DNA of 64,000 bases, taken from positions 8,680,001 through 8,744,000 of the forward strand of contig NZ_CP022098.1 of the NCBI RefSeq assembly GCF_002305875.1, given 5' to 3'. A program made the translations under genes and the position numbers. Positions 28,423 through 37,048 of this stretch are shown piece by piece; position 1 is the stretch's first letter; every line of letters starts with the position of its first letter. The notes under the pieces were generated by a model that was given only the letters and a program-made list of their open reading frames with translations, had not been told where the DNA came from and did not search any database. This stretch comes from Cystobacter fuscus. GTDB lineage: Bacteria; Myxococcota; Myxococcia; Myxococcales; Myxococcaceae.

Positions 28423-29853
28423 ATGGAGACGCTTCTCATCGTCGACGACGACCTGTCCCTGCTCGAGTCCCTGAAGATGCACTTCGAGGACATCGAGCAC
28501 GACGGGGCGCCGCGCTACCAGGTGGTGACGGCCACGCGCGCCTCCGAGGGCCTGCGGCTGGCGGAGGAGGCCCAGCCGAGCGTCGTCATCCTCGACATGA
28601 AGCTGCCGGACCGCACGGGCCTGGACATCATCGAGGAGATGAAGGGCCTGTGCGGCGACGCGCGCATCATCCTCGTGACGGCCTTCCATGACATGGAGAC
28701 CACCATCCGGGCGATGAAGGCCGGCGCCTTCGACTACATCCACAAGCCCTTCCCGGACCTGGCGGCCCTGGACATCGTGGTGGCGCGCGCCCTGGAGTAC
28801 CGGCAGCTGTCGCGCCGCGCCGCCACGGTGAACGTGGAGAGCGCCGCGGCGCGCCTGGGCGACATCGTGGGGACGAGCCCCCTCATGCAGCAGCTCGTCA
28901 AGGAGATTGGCAAGGTGGCCGGCAGCCACGCCACCGTGCTCATCCACGGCGAGAGCGGCACCGGCAAGGAGCTCATCGCCCGCGTCATCCACAACTACTC
29001 CTATGACGAGGTGAAGCCCTTCATCGGCATCAACTGCTCGGCCATCGTGGACACGCTCCTGGAGAGCGAGCTGTTCGGCCACGAGAAGGGCGCCTTCACG
29101 GGCGCCAACGCCGTGAAGCCCGGCAAGTTCGAGCTGGCCGAGGATGGCACCATCTTCCTGGACGAGATCGGCGACATGTCGCTGATGCTCCAGGCGAAGC
29201 TCCTGCGCGTGCTCCAGGAGCGCGAGTTCGAGCGCGTGGGCGGCGTCAAGCGGATCAAGCTGCGCGCCCGCGTCATCGCCGCCACCCACCGCCACCTGGC
29301 GGACGAGGTGGCCACGGGGCGCTTCCGCGAGGACCTCTACCAGCGCCTCAAGGTCATCACCCTGCAGTTGCCCCCGCTGCGCGAGCGGCGCGAGGACATC
29401 CCCCCGCTGGTGCACCACCTGCTCGAGCGCATCAACGAGAAGGTGCACAAGCGTGTCACCCGCGTGCCCCCGGAGGTGCTCGAGCACCTCACGCGCCTGC
29501 CCTGGCGCGGCAACGTGCGCGAGCTGGAGAACGTGCTCACGCGCGCCGTGGTGCTCGCCCCGGGCGAGGTGCTGCTCGCCGAGAACCTCCCCGCCCTGGA
29601 GCCCACCCCCTCCGAGCATGGCCACGCCCCGGGCTCCTCCGCTGCCAACGGCCTGCCCAACTTCCTCGCCTCCCCCATCGCCGACCCCAACCTCATCCCC
29701 ACCCTGGAAGAGGCCGAGCGGATGCTCATCGAGCTCACCCTCAACGTCACCAAGGGCCACAAGGGCAAGACGTGCCAGATCCTCGGCATCAGTCGCCCCA
29801 CGCTCGAGCGCAAGCTCCAGAAGTACGGCGTCCGACAAGATCATCAGCCGTAG
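28423..29853 (+). CDS. mrpB: Sigma54-dependent response regulator MrpB homologue
   Basis: A 476-aa NtrC-family activator. The receiver domain has 'LLIVDDD' and phospho-acceptor Asp58 in 'VVILDMKLPDRTG'. The AAA+ domain has Walker A 'GESGTGKE' (176-183), the sigma54-contact loop 'GAFTGA' (223-228) and 'FLDEIGDM'. A Fis-type helix-turn-helix closes the protein ('TCQILGISRPTLERKLQKYG'). In M. xanthus MrpB activates mrpC transcription at the start of development. It follows mrpA by 5 nt, and the next gene is the Crp-family mrpC behind a -24/-12 promoter. Confidence 0.93.
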   Translation: METLLIVDDDLSLLESLKMHFEDIEHDGAPRYQVVTATRASEGLRLAEEAQPSVVILDMKLPDRTGLDIIEEMKGLCGDARIILVTAFHDMETTIRAMKAGAFDYIHKPFPDLAALDIVVARALEYRQLSRRAATVNVESAAARLGDIVGTSPLMQQLVKEIGKVAGSHATVLIHGESGTGKELIARVIHNYSYDEVKPFIGINCSAIVDTLLESELFGHEKGAFTGANAVKPGKFELAEDGTIFLDEIGDMSLMLQAKLLRVLQEREFERVGGVKRIKLRARVIAATHRHLADEVATGRFREDLYQRLKVITLQLPPLRERREDIPPLVHHLLERINEKVHKRVTRVPPEVLEHLTRLPWRGNVRELENVLTRAVVLAPGEVLLAENLPALEPTPSEHGHAPGSSAANGLPNFLASPIADPNLIPTLEEAERMLIELTLNVTKGHKGKTCQILGISRPTLERKLQKYGVRQDHQP

Positions 29854-29907
29854 GGGCAAAGGCTCGCGGGTGGACATTGTCGCGCCTCCAACACCACCCC
29901 CTCCGGA

Positions 29908-29956
29908 TTGAACGAAACGTTCAAATTGATCAGACTGTTTGAACGTTCTGTTTCAG
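29908..29956. promoter_or_regulatory. Upstream palindrome cluster for mrpC control
   Basis: TTGAACG-AAA-CGTTCAA (29908-29924) is a perfect 7-3-7 inverted repeat, and GAACGTTC (29941-29948) is an 8-bp palindrome 33 bp downstream. Within them ATTTGAA (reverse strand, 29920-29926), GTTTGAA (29937-29943) and GTTTCAG (29950-29956) fit the MrpC half-site I recall as A/GTTTC/GAA/G. Being about 100-140 bp before the -24/-12 promoter, they are well placed as enhancer sites for MrpB and/or competing MrpC sites. Confidence 0.6.
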
Positions 29957-30036
29957 CTTTCGGACATTCGAAACCACGTCACGGCGCGATGCATCGCTAA
30001 GTAGGCGTCATCGCAGGGTTTTTCAGGACTTGGGAA

Positions 30037-30063
30037 GAACGTTCGGGTTGGCACAAAGCTTGG
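30037..30063 (+). promoter_or_regulatory. Sigma54-type promoter of mrpC with abutting palindrome
   Basis: TGGCAC-N5-TTGG (30049-30063) matches the -24/-12 sigma54 consensus except that the -12 GC is GG. Transcription would begin near 30075, leaving a ~60-nt leader before ATG 30135. A GAACGTTC palindrome (30037-30044) ends only 4 nt before the -24 box, so a protein bound there would probably block polymerase, fitting negative autoregulation by MrpC. Confidence 0.65.
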
Positions 30064-30134
30064 AAAGGGACTGTTCCGTTCGCAGCACAGCAAGCCCTCT
30101 TCCAAACCCTCAACCGCCTGCAGGAGTGCCCGCC

Positions 30135-30881
30135 ATGCACGGTTTCAACCGCCCCCTCGGTCCCATCGGTTCCAACGTCGTTGCCCCCATCCAGACCACG
30201 AGCTCCGGCATGCTCGTCACGGCCAACAAGCTGGTGCCCGGTCAGGAGGCGATCGACTTCAAGGGCTACTTCAAGGTTGAGTCCTTCCCCCACAACTCCG
30301 TCATCTACCGCCCCGGCGACACGACGGACCGCGTGTACCTGCTCAAGAGCGGGCGCGTGCGCCTGATGCGGCTGGGCAAGAACAGCTCGCGCTCGGTGGT
30401 GAGCATCCTGCGCGCGGGGGACTTGTTCGGCGAGCTGTTCCGTCCGGAGGGCACGCCGGTCGAGGAGATGGCGATCGCGTCGGGCGAGGCCGAGGTGTGG
30501 AGCATCGAGGGACGTGACTTCCGCGCGCAGCTCGAGGCGCGGCCGGCCCTGGCGGTGGACGTGGTGCGCGCCTACGCCGAGCGCGTGCGCTCGCTGCGCA
30601 AGCGCGTGCTGGGCCTGACCTTCAAGGAAGTGCCGGCCCGGCTGGCCGACACCCTGCTCACCCTGGCCGAGGCCCACGGCGAGCGCTGCCCGCACGGCGG
30701 CGAGACCGACCTGCGCGGCATCACCCAGCAGGACCTGGCGGACCTCGTGGGCGCCTCGCGCTCCTTCGTCTCCACGCTCATCAACGAGATGAAGCGCGAT
30801 GGCGTGCTCGGCAACGTGGGCCGCATCCTCTGCATCCGCGACCAGAAGGCGCTGCGCAAGCTGGCTTCCAAGGAGAAGTAG
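30135..30881 (+). CDS. mrpC: Crp/Fnr-family developmental regulator MrpC homologue
   Basis: A 248-aa transcription factor, the length I recall for M. xanthus MrpC. A flexible N-terminus of ~35 residues precedes a cyclic-nucleotide-binding-like barrel (about 40-150, with 'NSVIYRPGDTTDRVYLLKSG'). The usual cAMP phosphate-binding RxS-type residues are not evident. A winged helix-turn-helix follows at 195-235 ('GITQQDLADLVGASRSFVST'). MrpC controls fruA and many developmental genes and limits its own expression. ATG 30135 has AGGAG 9 nt upstream. The gene follows mrpAB with its own promoter and ends at a strong terminator. Confidence 0.93.
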   Translation: MHGFNRPLGPIGSNVVAPIQTTSSGMLVTANKLVPGQEAIDFKGYFKVESFPHNSVIYRPGDTTDRVYLLKSGRVRLMRLGKNSSRSVVSILRAGDLFGELFRPEGTPVEEMAIASGEAEVWSIEGRDFRAQLEARPALAVDVVRAYAERVRSLRKRVLGLTFKEVPARLADTLLTLAEAHGERCPHGGETDLRGITQQDLADLVGASRSFVSTLINEMKRDGVLGNVGRILCIRDQKALRKLASKEK

Positions 30882-30917
30882 TCCCACGGCTTCGCCCTCG
30901 CCGGGCAAGCCCCCGCG

Positions 30918-30967
30918 CCCCGGCCGCCTCCCGTCTCACACGGGGTGGGCGCCGGGGTTCTTCTTTT
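30918..30967 (+). terminator. Rho-independent terminator after mrpC
   Basis: CCCCGGC (30918-30924) pairs with GCCGGGG (30951-30957), and inner GCC/CCCG segments extend the stem. A pyrimidine-rich TTCTTCTTTT tract follows directly, as in an intrinsic terminator 36 nt past the mrpC stop. Confidence 0.7.
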
Positions 30968-31018
30968 CGCGTGCTCCGCGTGTCTCCGGGCTTGCTCCCT
31001 CCGTCCGGGAGACCCAGC

Positions 31019-32902
31019 ATGCGCGGGCCCGTGACGACTCCCGCTCTCTCCGACTCCGCCCTTCCTGATCGCACGTACACCGAGCGCCGCACCGCCGCCG
31101 AGGCGGAGCTGCGGCGACTGGACGCGGTCAGTGCCCGCTACGCCAACCTGCGCGCCGTCGTCTTCACCGCTGGCGCCGCGGTGGCGCTGGCCGTCCTGTT
31201 CGGCCGGCTGCCCCGGACGGGGTGGTGGGCCGTCGGGGTGGCCCTGCTCGGCTACATCGTCCTGGCGGTGTTGCACCACCAGGTATTCCTGCGCGAGGCG
31301 CGGCAGCGACAATTCGTTCAACTCAACGCCCGGGGCCTCGCCCGGATGTCGCGTGGCTGGCACGACTTCCCCGAGCGCGGGGAGCGCTTCCTGTCGGGCT
31401 CGCACCTGTACGCGGCGGACCTGGACGTCTTCGGCCAGGGCAGTGTCTTCCAGCTCATGAACGAGACGGCGACGCGCGCGGGCGAGGAGCGGCTGGCGGC
31501 GTGGCTGTCCGAGCCGGCGACGGCGTCCGAGGTGCGCACCCGGCAGGAGGCGGCGCGCGAGCTCATCCCCCGGTTGGATTTCCGTCAGGAGGTGTGCGTG
31601 GAGGCGCGCACCGTGGCGCGGGAGAAGGCGGACCCGGCGCTGTTCATCGCCTGGGCCGAGAGCGGCCCCTCGCTCACGGAGATTCAATGGGCCCGGCCCG
31701 TGGCGCTCATTCTGCCCCCCATCACCCTGACGCTCCTCGTGCTGGGCCAGTTCGAGCTGCTCCCCGGCTGGGCGTGGTGGCCCGGGCTGTTCGCCCAGCT
31801 CGGCGTGGCGCTGGTGACCCGGGGGCGGCTCCAGGCCATGGAGGAGCGCATGAGCGCGGGCGAGCGGGGCTTCGTGCGCTATGCCCCCGTCTTCGAGCGC
31901 GTGGAGCGCGAGCGCTTCGAGCACCCGGAGCTGCGGCGCATCCAGGGCGGCATGCAGCGCGAGGCGCGCGAGCCCGTGTCGGCGCACCTCAAGCGCTTCA
32001 GCTTCCTCTACTCCTTCGCGGAGCTCAAACGGCACCAGTTCCACCCGCTGGTGCACCTGTTCACCCTGTGGGACGTGCACGCCATGTTCGCCCTGGAGCG
32101 GTGGAAGCAGCGCCATGGCGCCCAGGTGCGGCGCTGGTTCGAGGCCCTGGCGGAGCTGGAGGCGCTCTGCTGCCTGGCGGGGCTCGCCTATGATCGACCG
32201 GGCTTCGTCTGGCCCACGCTCGAGGAGACGGGCCCCCGGGTGAAGGGGGAGGGCATGGGCCACGCGCTCCTGGACGCCCCCGTGCTCAATGACGTGGAGC
32301 TGCCGGGACCCGGGTGCGCGCTGCTGCTCACCGGCTCCAACATGTCGGGCAAGACGACGCTGCTGCGCGCCCTGGGGCTCAACACGGTGCTCGCCCTGGC
32401 CGGCGCCCCCGTCTGCGCCCGCGCCTTCTCCGTCTCGCCCGTCCAGGTGCTCACCAGCATGCGGGTGAAGGACTCCCTGGAGCGGGGCGTGTCCTACTTC
32501 TACGCCGAGGTGCAGCGCATCAAGGCCGTGCTGGACGCGGCGAGCGCCGCCCGGGGCCAGGCGCTCTTCCTCCTGGACGAAATCCTGCTCGGCACCAATA
32601 CCCGCGAGCGGCAGATCGCCTCGCGCGAGGTGCTGCGCCTGCTGCTGGCCACCGGCGCCAGCGGCGGCGTCACCACGCACGACCTGTCGCTCGCCAGCCT
32701 CGCCGAGGAGTACGGCGGCCGGGTGGTCAACATGCACTTCCGCGATCACCTGGAGGACGGAAAGATGGTATTCGACTACCAGCTGCGCCCCGGCGTGGTG
32801 GACACCACCAACGCCCTGCGCGTGCTGAAGATGGCCGGCGTCCCCGTGCAGGACACACCCCCCGCTCCGCTCCGGTCCACTCCTGGTGAGGGCCTCTCCT
32901 GA
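31019..32902 (+). CDS. Membrane-associated MutS-like ATPase
   Basis: A 627-aa protein with the C-terminal MutS ATPase: Walker A 'LLTGSNMSGKTTLLRALGLN', Walker B 'ALFLLDEILLGTN', and 'GGVTTHDLSLA'. The core-lever region is helical. In place of MutS mismatch-recognition domains the N-terminal half has two pairs of hydrophobic helices ('LRAVVFTAGAAVALAVLFG' with 'AVGVALLGYIVLAVLHHQVF', and 'ALILPPITLTLLVLGQFELL' with 'WAWWPGLFAQLGVALVT'). It therefore should sit in the membrane and is unlikely to be a mismatch-repair MutS. The function of this family is unknown. ATG 31019 is used; frame extends upstream into the terminator region. Confidence 0.85.
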   Translation: MRGPVTTPALSDSALPDRTYTERRTAAEAELRRLDAVSARYANLRAVVFTAGAAVALAVLFGRLPRTGWWAVGVALLGYIVLAVLHHQVFLREARQRQFVQLNARGLARMSRGWHDFPERGERFLSGSHLYAADLDVFGQGSVFQLMNETATRAGEERLAAWLSEPATASEVRTRQEAARELIPRLDFRQEVCVEARTVAREKADPALFIAWAESGPSLTEIQWARPVALILPPITLTLLVLGQFELLPGWAWWPGLFAQLGVALVTRGRLQAMEERMSAGERGFVRYAPVFERVERERFEHPELRRIQGGMQREAREPVSAHLKRFSFLYSFAELKRHQFHPLVHLFTLWDVHAMFALERWKQRHGAQVRRWFEALAELEALCCLAGLAYDRPGFVWPTLEETGPRVKGEGMGHALLDAPVLNDVELPGPGCALLLTGSNMSGKTTLLRALGLNTVLALAGAPVCARAFSVSPVQVLTSMRVKDSLERGVSYFYAEVQRIKAVLDAASAARGQALFLLDEILLGTNTRERQIASREVLRLLLATGASGGVTTHDLSLASLAEEYGGRVVNMHFRDHLEDGKMVFDYQLRPGVVDTTNALRVLKMAGVPVQDTPPAPLRSTPGEGLS

Positions 32903-33019
32903 GCGGGAACTTTATCCACCTACATTGTCGCCTTCTCTCCATTCCTTTTAAACGAGGAAAGCATGGACGACACGATACCCGGTGGATTCAGGACCGGAAA
33001 TGGTTGAAAGTAGGCGTCC

Positions 33020-33781
33020 ATGTCGAGGAAGAACAATCGCCCTGCGGACACGGAGTCCGGACAAGCGGCGGTGGAAGCTGCGCTCACGCTCCCGTTGTCG
33101 ATCTTCCTGATCCTGGCGACGATCCAGTTCTTCCTGTTGCTCCAGGCGCGCACGATGACGGAGTACGCGGCGTTTCGCGCCGTGCGCACCGGCAGCGTGA
33201 AGCACGCCAACTGCGAGGCGATGACCCACGCGGCCATCGCGGCGCTGCTGCCCACCTTCGCCCGGACGGACTCGCCCGCGGCACTGGGCAGGGCCTTCGA
33301 GCACCACCGGGACAACGAGTACACGGCTGGCCATGACTCGGGACACACGGGCGCCATCGTGTGGATCGTGCGCGAGCGGCCCGTGCTCGGGGAGATCCGC
33401 GCCAACGAGGAGGAGTCCTTCGATGACCCCGCGCGCTACAACGGCGTGGCGGACGTGACGCGCCTGGAGGCCCGGCTCGTCTTCTGGTACCCGATGCGCA
33501 TCCCCTTCGCCAACTGGGTGCTCGGCCGCATGTTCCTGGCCCACCTGGGACTGCGCGACTACACCGCCGACAACCCGCTCATGTCCCCCAAACGGGCGCA
33601 GTGGGGCAGTCAGACGGCCTTCCGGCTCAACGGCCTCATCGGGCAGGAGCTGCTCGATCGCGCCAGCCGCCATCAATACGTCTTCCCACTCCAGGCCAAC
33701 TACGCCATGCGCATGATGACGCCCCCGCGTCGCAGGAACTTCACCCGGCAGAACTGCAACCCGACCCCGGAGGGGTTGTGA
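33020..33781 (+). CDS. TadE-like pseudopilin protein
   Basis: A 253-aa protein with the TadE pattern: short basic N-terminus, then 'SGQAAVEAALTLPLSIFLIL' in which the Glu of 'AAVEAAL' begins a hydrophobic helix, followed by an extracytoplasmic domain. TadE proteins are processed by prepilin peptidase and act with Tad pili or secretion systems. It starts a four-gene operon in which each gene overlaps the next; its TGA overlaps the following GTG. No Tad motor gene is nearby. Confidence 0.72.
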   Translation: MSRKNNRPADTESGQAAVEAALTLPLSIFLILATIQFFLLLQARTMTEYAAFRAVRTGSVKHANCEAMTHAAIAALLPTFARTDSPAALGRAFEHHRDNEYTAGHDSGHTGAIVWIVRERPVLGEIRANEEESFDDPARYNGVADVTRLEARLVFWYPMRIPFANWVLGRMFLAHLGLRDYTADNPLMSPKRAQWGSQTAFRLNGLIGQELLDRASRHQYVFPLQANYAMRMMTPPRRRNFTRQNCNPTPEGL

Positions 33782-35280
33782 AGATCCGGTCCCCCCACCC
33801 GCGCCCCCGTGGACAGGCTCTCGTGTTGATGAGCCTGACGATGCTGCTGCTCACCCTCATGGTCTGCGTCACGCTCTCCTTCTCCATGCGCGTGCGCGAG
33901 AAGATGGAGGCGCAGAGCATCGCGGACCTCGCCGCCTACAGCAGCGCGGTGGCCACCGCGCGCACCTTCAACAGCATCGCCCTGATGAACCGCGCGCAGA
34001 CGGGCCAGCTCGTGGCCCTCACCGCGACGGAGAGCCTGGTGAGCTGGACCAGCATGGTGCGTGCCAGCCTCGTCGCCGCGCGCGTGAGCATCGCCGGCTG
34101 CTCGCCCCCACCCGAGGTGCTCGAGGCCCTGGACGAGCAGAACGAGGAGATCCAGGAGAAGTGGGACGATCTGGACGCGGCCGCGGGCGTGCAGGCGCTC
34201 AACATCCAGATGATGGCCTGGCACATGTCCGGTCTCGAGGGCAAGCTGTACGAGCAGTTGCAGGAATCCGTCGACGGAGGACCCAAGTCCTTCGCCACCC
34301 AGCTGTCGAAGCTGGCCAGCGAGGGCACCCGTTTCCAGGCAGAGCTCAAGGGGGGCGCCACCCAGGTGTCCCTGGACGAGCTGACCTGGGCCACCTCGGG
34401 CTCTGGCTGGTTCCGCGACATGGCCATGGCCAGCCGCGGCTACGAGTTCATCACCCGCCGGGCGGTTCCCGCGCCGACCGCCACCGCCGATGGCCCCATC
34501 GGGCAGTTGGACATCACCGTCACGCCCAACGGCGCGGGCGGGGGCAGCACCTACTGGGGCGATACCCCTCCGGGGGGCGCCAACGGCCACGGAGGAAGCA
34601 CGGGAGATCCCGGCACCACCGACTTCCTCATCGCCGAGGACCACGCCACCGTGACGGCCAGCTATGCCGGCTGCTCGGGCGTGCCCGTACCGGCCCGGGC
34701 CATGGTGCGCGCCACCGACATGAACGACACCAGCGACAACCACACCTGGGGCGCTGGAGCCGCGGTCGGCGAGGATCCCGGCATGGAGAAGCAGTACCGG
34801 CACACGCTCCTGCCTTGTGACAACCCCAAGTACTGCCCGAACGTCTTCGTCGGCGGCATGGCCTTCAACACCGGCGACGTCAACGACAAGAACCTCTGGG
34901 CCCAGCCCAAGCTCTTCTCGCTCGTCCAGCGCGACTACAAGGTCCGCGACGCGGCGGGCGTGCTGCGCGATCCCTGGCTCTTGCGCTTCAACTTCCAGTT
35001 CTCCCCCGCGCGCACCAGCTCGTTCGACAACCGCGGCCTGACCCTGGCGGACGGAACCGACATCAGCGTGCAGTACTCGCTCGCCACGGGGCTGGCCTAC
35101 TACCACCGGCGCGGGCGCTGGAACGAACCCCCCAACCTCTGGAACCCCTTCTGGCGCGCCACCCTCGCCTCCGCGGATGTCGACGCGTCGGGCAACGCCG
35201 ACGTCGAGCGCACGGTGGGAGGCCCCGCCGCCCAGGCCTACAACGCCCTCATCCGGGCCGGCTTCAAGGGAGCGCACTGA
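33778..35280 (+). CDS. TadG-like envelope protein
   Basis: A 500-aa protein. The N-terminus 'PRGQALVLMSLTMLLLTLMV' and 'SMRVREKMEAQSIADLAAYS' matches the Flp pilus-assembly TadG/TadE-N pattern: a single helix then an extracytoplasmic domain that begins with an Ala/Asp-rich helix. The remaining ~400 residues are a large exported domain with no motif I recognise, including a Gly-rich loop near residues 240-270. GTG 33778 overlaps the previous stop (GTGA) and has GGAGG just upstream. Confidence 0.68.
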   Translation: MKIRSPHPRPRGQALVLMSLTMLLLTLMVCVTLSFSMRVREKMEAQSIADLAAYSSAVATARTFNSIALMNRAQTGQLVALTATESLVSWTSMVRASLVAARVSIAGCSPPPEVLEALDEQNEEIQEKWDDLDAAAGVQALNIQMMAWHMSGLEGKLYEQLQESVDGGPKSFATQLSKLASEGTRFQAELKGGATQVSLDELTWATSGSGWFRDMAMASRGYEFITRRAVPAPTATADGPIGQLDITVTPNGAGGGSTYWGDTPPGGANGHGGSTGDPGTTDFLIAEDHATVTASYAGCSGVPVPARAMVRATDMNDTSDNHTWGAGAAVGEDPGMEKQYRHTLLPCDNPKYCPNVFVGGMAFNTGDVNDKNLWAQPKLFSLVQRDYKVRDAAGVLRDPWLLRFNFQFSPARTSSFDNRGLTLADGTDISVQYSLATGLAYYHRRGRWNEPPNLWNPFWRATLASADVDASGNADVERTVGGPAAQAYNALIRAGFKGAH

Positions 35281-36350
35281 TGAAGCGGACCGCGCGCAAG
35301 GCCCCCCGGGGCCAATCCATCGTGGAGCTGGCCCTGGCCCTGCTGCTCTTCATCTCCGTGGTCATGCTCGGCATCCACTTCGCCGAGGTGGGCTACCTGC
35401 CCATCAAGGTGCACGAGGCGGCCGTCTCCCCGCTCTGGGACAGCACCGCCCTGCGCGTCCACCGGATGCGAGGCAGCAAGACCAACATCGGCGACTTCTC
35501 CACCTTCCCCGCCATCCCCACCTCGGTGGAGGCCAACGCCAACGGGCGCTACCACGACTTCGACGGGCGCAGCTCCACCCCGGGCAACGGCGACACCGCC
35601 GTCACCCAGGTCTTCACCCGCATCCAGGACCTGATCGTGCGCTGCGAGCGCCAGGACGAGGTGGAGTTCGACCTGGTGCGTGGCAGGCGCCCGGCCCTCT
35701 ACGAGGCCGTCGACGGCGACTTCGCGCAGCCTCCGTCCGGCGCGGAGACGGGCAACGACACGGACAGCGTGCTCACGGACGTCTACGAGAACATGGGCGG
35801 CATCTCGTGCCGCGCCGAGGCCCGGCTCGACACGCTGCCCTCACTGCCCAGGCACTTCCTGGAGCAGCAGAACGGCGGCTTCTTCGACACCCCGCTCGCC
35901 ACGCGCTTCACCATGAAGGTGTGCGCCGTGGGCCGCGCCAAGGATGGCGAGTGCAAGGGCCGCTACGGCATCCTGCTCGGGGACTGGGCCTTCGCCGACC
36001 GCGAGGTCAGCGAGCACTGCCCCCTCCAGCCCGAGCGGCCCGACGAGCCCTGCGGGGAGAACCGGGCCTTCTACTACGCGGCGATGAGCGTGTTCGATCG
36101 CAACCTGGGCTCCGTCGGCAAGGCCGGCTCGGAGTTCGCCGAGGAGTTCGCGGGCTTCAGCCCCATCGACGAGGACGGCTTCTTCATGAGCTACCGCGGC
36201 GAGGAGGACGGGTACATCGAGAACAAGACGCCCGAGGGCGAGGCCCTGGACATGAGGGATCGGCCCTACAACACGGGCGGTGTCAATCACGAACCCGACC
36301 CGGAGCGGCGTGACTCCAACACGTGCTTCCTGGGCATCCCCGGATGCTGA
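35280..36350 (+). CDS. TadE-like exported protein, third gene of operon
   Basis: A 356-aa protein starting 'RGQSIVELALALLLFISVVM', again a single TadE-type helix with Glu at the head of the hydrophobic stretch. The exported domain has several Cys ('VRCERQ', 'ISCRAE', 'KVCAVGRAKDGECKG', 'EHCPLQ', 'PCGENR', 'NTCFLG') that could form disulfides. It ends '...FLGIPGC'. The start overlaps the previous stop (TGATG). Its role is probably structural within a pilus- or secretion-like assembly, by inference. Confidence 0.68.
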   Translation: MKRTARKAPRGQSIVELALALLLFISVVMLGIHFAEVGYLPIKVHEAAVSPLWDSTALRVHRMRGSKTNIGDFSTFPAIPTSVEANANGRYHDFDGRSSTPGNGDTAVTQVFTRIQDLIVRCERQDEVEFDLVRGRRPALYEAVDGDFAQPPSGAETGNDTDSVLTDVYENMGGISCRAEARLDTLPSLPRHFLEQQNGGFFDTPLATRFTMKVCAVGRAKDGECKGRYGILLGDWAFADREVSEHCPLQPERPDEPCGENRAFYYAAMSVFDRNLGSVGKAGSEFAEEFAGFSPIDEDGFFMSYRGEEDGYIENKTPEGEALDMRDRPYNTGGVNHEPDPERRDSNTCFLGIPGC

Positions 36351-37027
36351 GCGGTCTGCTGGCGGTGCTCGCCGCGGGGTGGCTGGCCGCCTCGCCCACG
36401 CCTTCCCCACCCCCCGCGCCCTTCCACTGGAAGGTGCCCGGGCTGGTGTCCACGCTGGATGTCCCCGGCGAGATGAACGTGGGCAACATCCCCATCCGCC
36501 TCCAGGTCTACACCTCGCGCGAGCCCGTCGAGCGGCTGTTGCAGTCCTTCGCCACCGCCTCCGACGCAGCGGGCCTCTACATCCCCCGCACGACGCGGCG
36601 GGTGGCGCGCCAGCCCCACCTCACCGCGCTGGATACGCGCACGCTCACCGCCTACACCGTCATCCTCAACCCCTCGCCCGATGGCTTCACCACCGTCGTG
36701 CTCGGCGAGGCGAGGATGGACCAGAAGACGGCGCCCTCCACCCCCTCGCTCGTGCCCACCTACCCCGGGGCCAGGCACGTCCTCCAAGGCAACTTCGAGG
36801 GCGCGCGCACCCTCTCCTTCTGGGCGCCGGCACGCACGGAGCAGGTGGAGACCTGGTACCGTGAGCGGCTGCTCGCCGCCGGCTACAAGGAGGAAGAACC
36901 CCTCGTCTTCCGCCGGGGACAACAAGAGCTGCACCTGTCCCTGAAGGTCCAGCACATGGGCACCAACGCGCTCCTCTTCATCAAGACCGCCGGAGCCGAA
37001 GGCGCCTCGCTGCACGCCGCGCCGTGA
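36344..37027 (+). CDS. Secreted protein of unknown function, last gene of the TadE/G operon
   Basis: A 227-aa protein with a signal peptide ('MLSGLLAVLAAGWLAASPTP'). Its start lies inside the previous gene (7-nt overlap), so it is co-translated. The body contains 'PTYPGARHVLQGNFEGARTL' and 'VETWYRERLLAAGYKEEEPL', a pattern seen in small periplasmic alpha/beta domains that recur in myxobacteria. I cannot assign a function. Confidence 0.6.
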   Translation: MLSGLLAVLAAGWLAASPTPSPPPAPFHWKVPGLVSTLDVPGEMNVGNIPIRLQVYTSREPVERLLQSFATASDAAGLYIPRTTRRVARQPHLTALDTRTLTAYTVILNPSPDGFTTVVLGEARMDQKTAPSTPSLVPTYPGARHVLQGNFEGARTLSFWAPARTEQVETWYRERLLAAGYKEEEPLVFRRGQQELHLSLKVQHMGTNALLFIKTAGAEGASLHAAP

Positions 37028-37048
37028 GCCCCCGAGCCGCTCCCGCCG

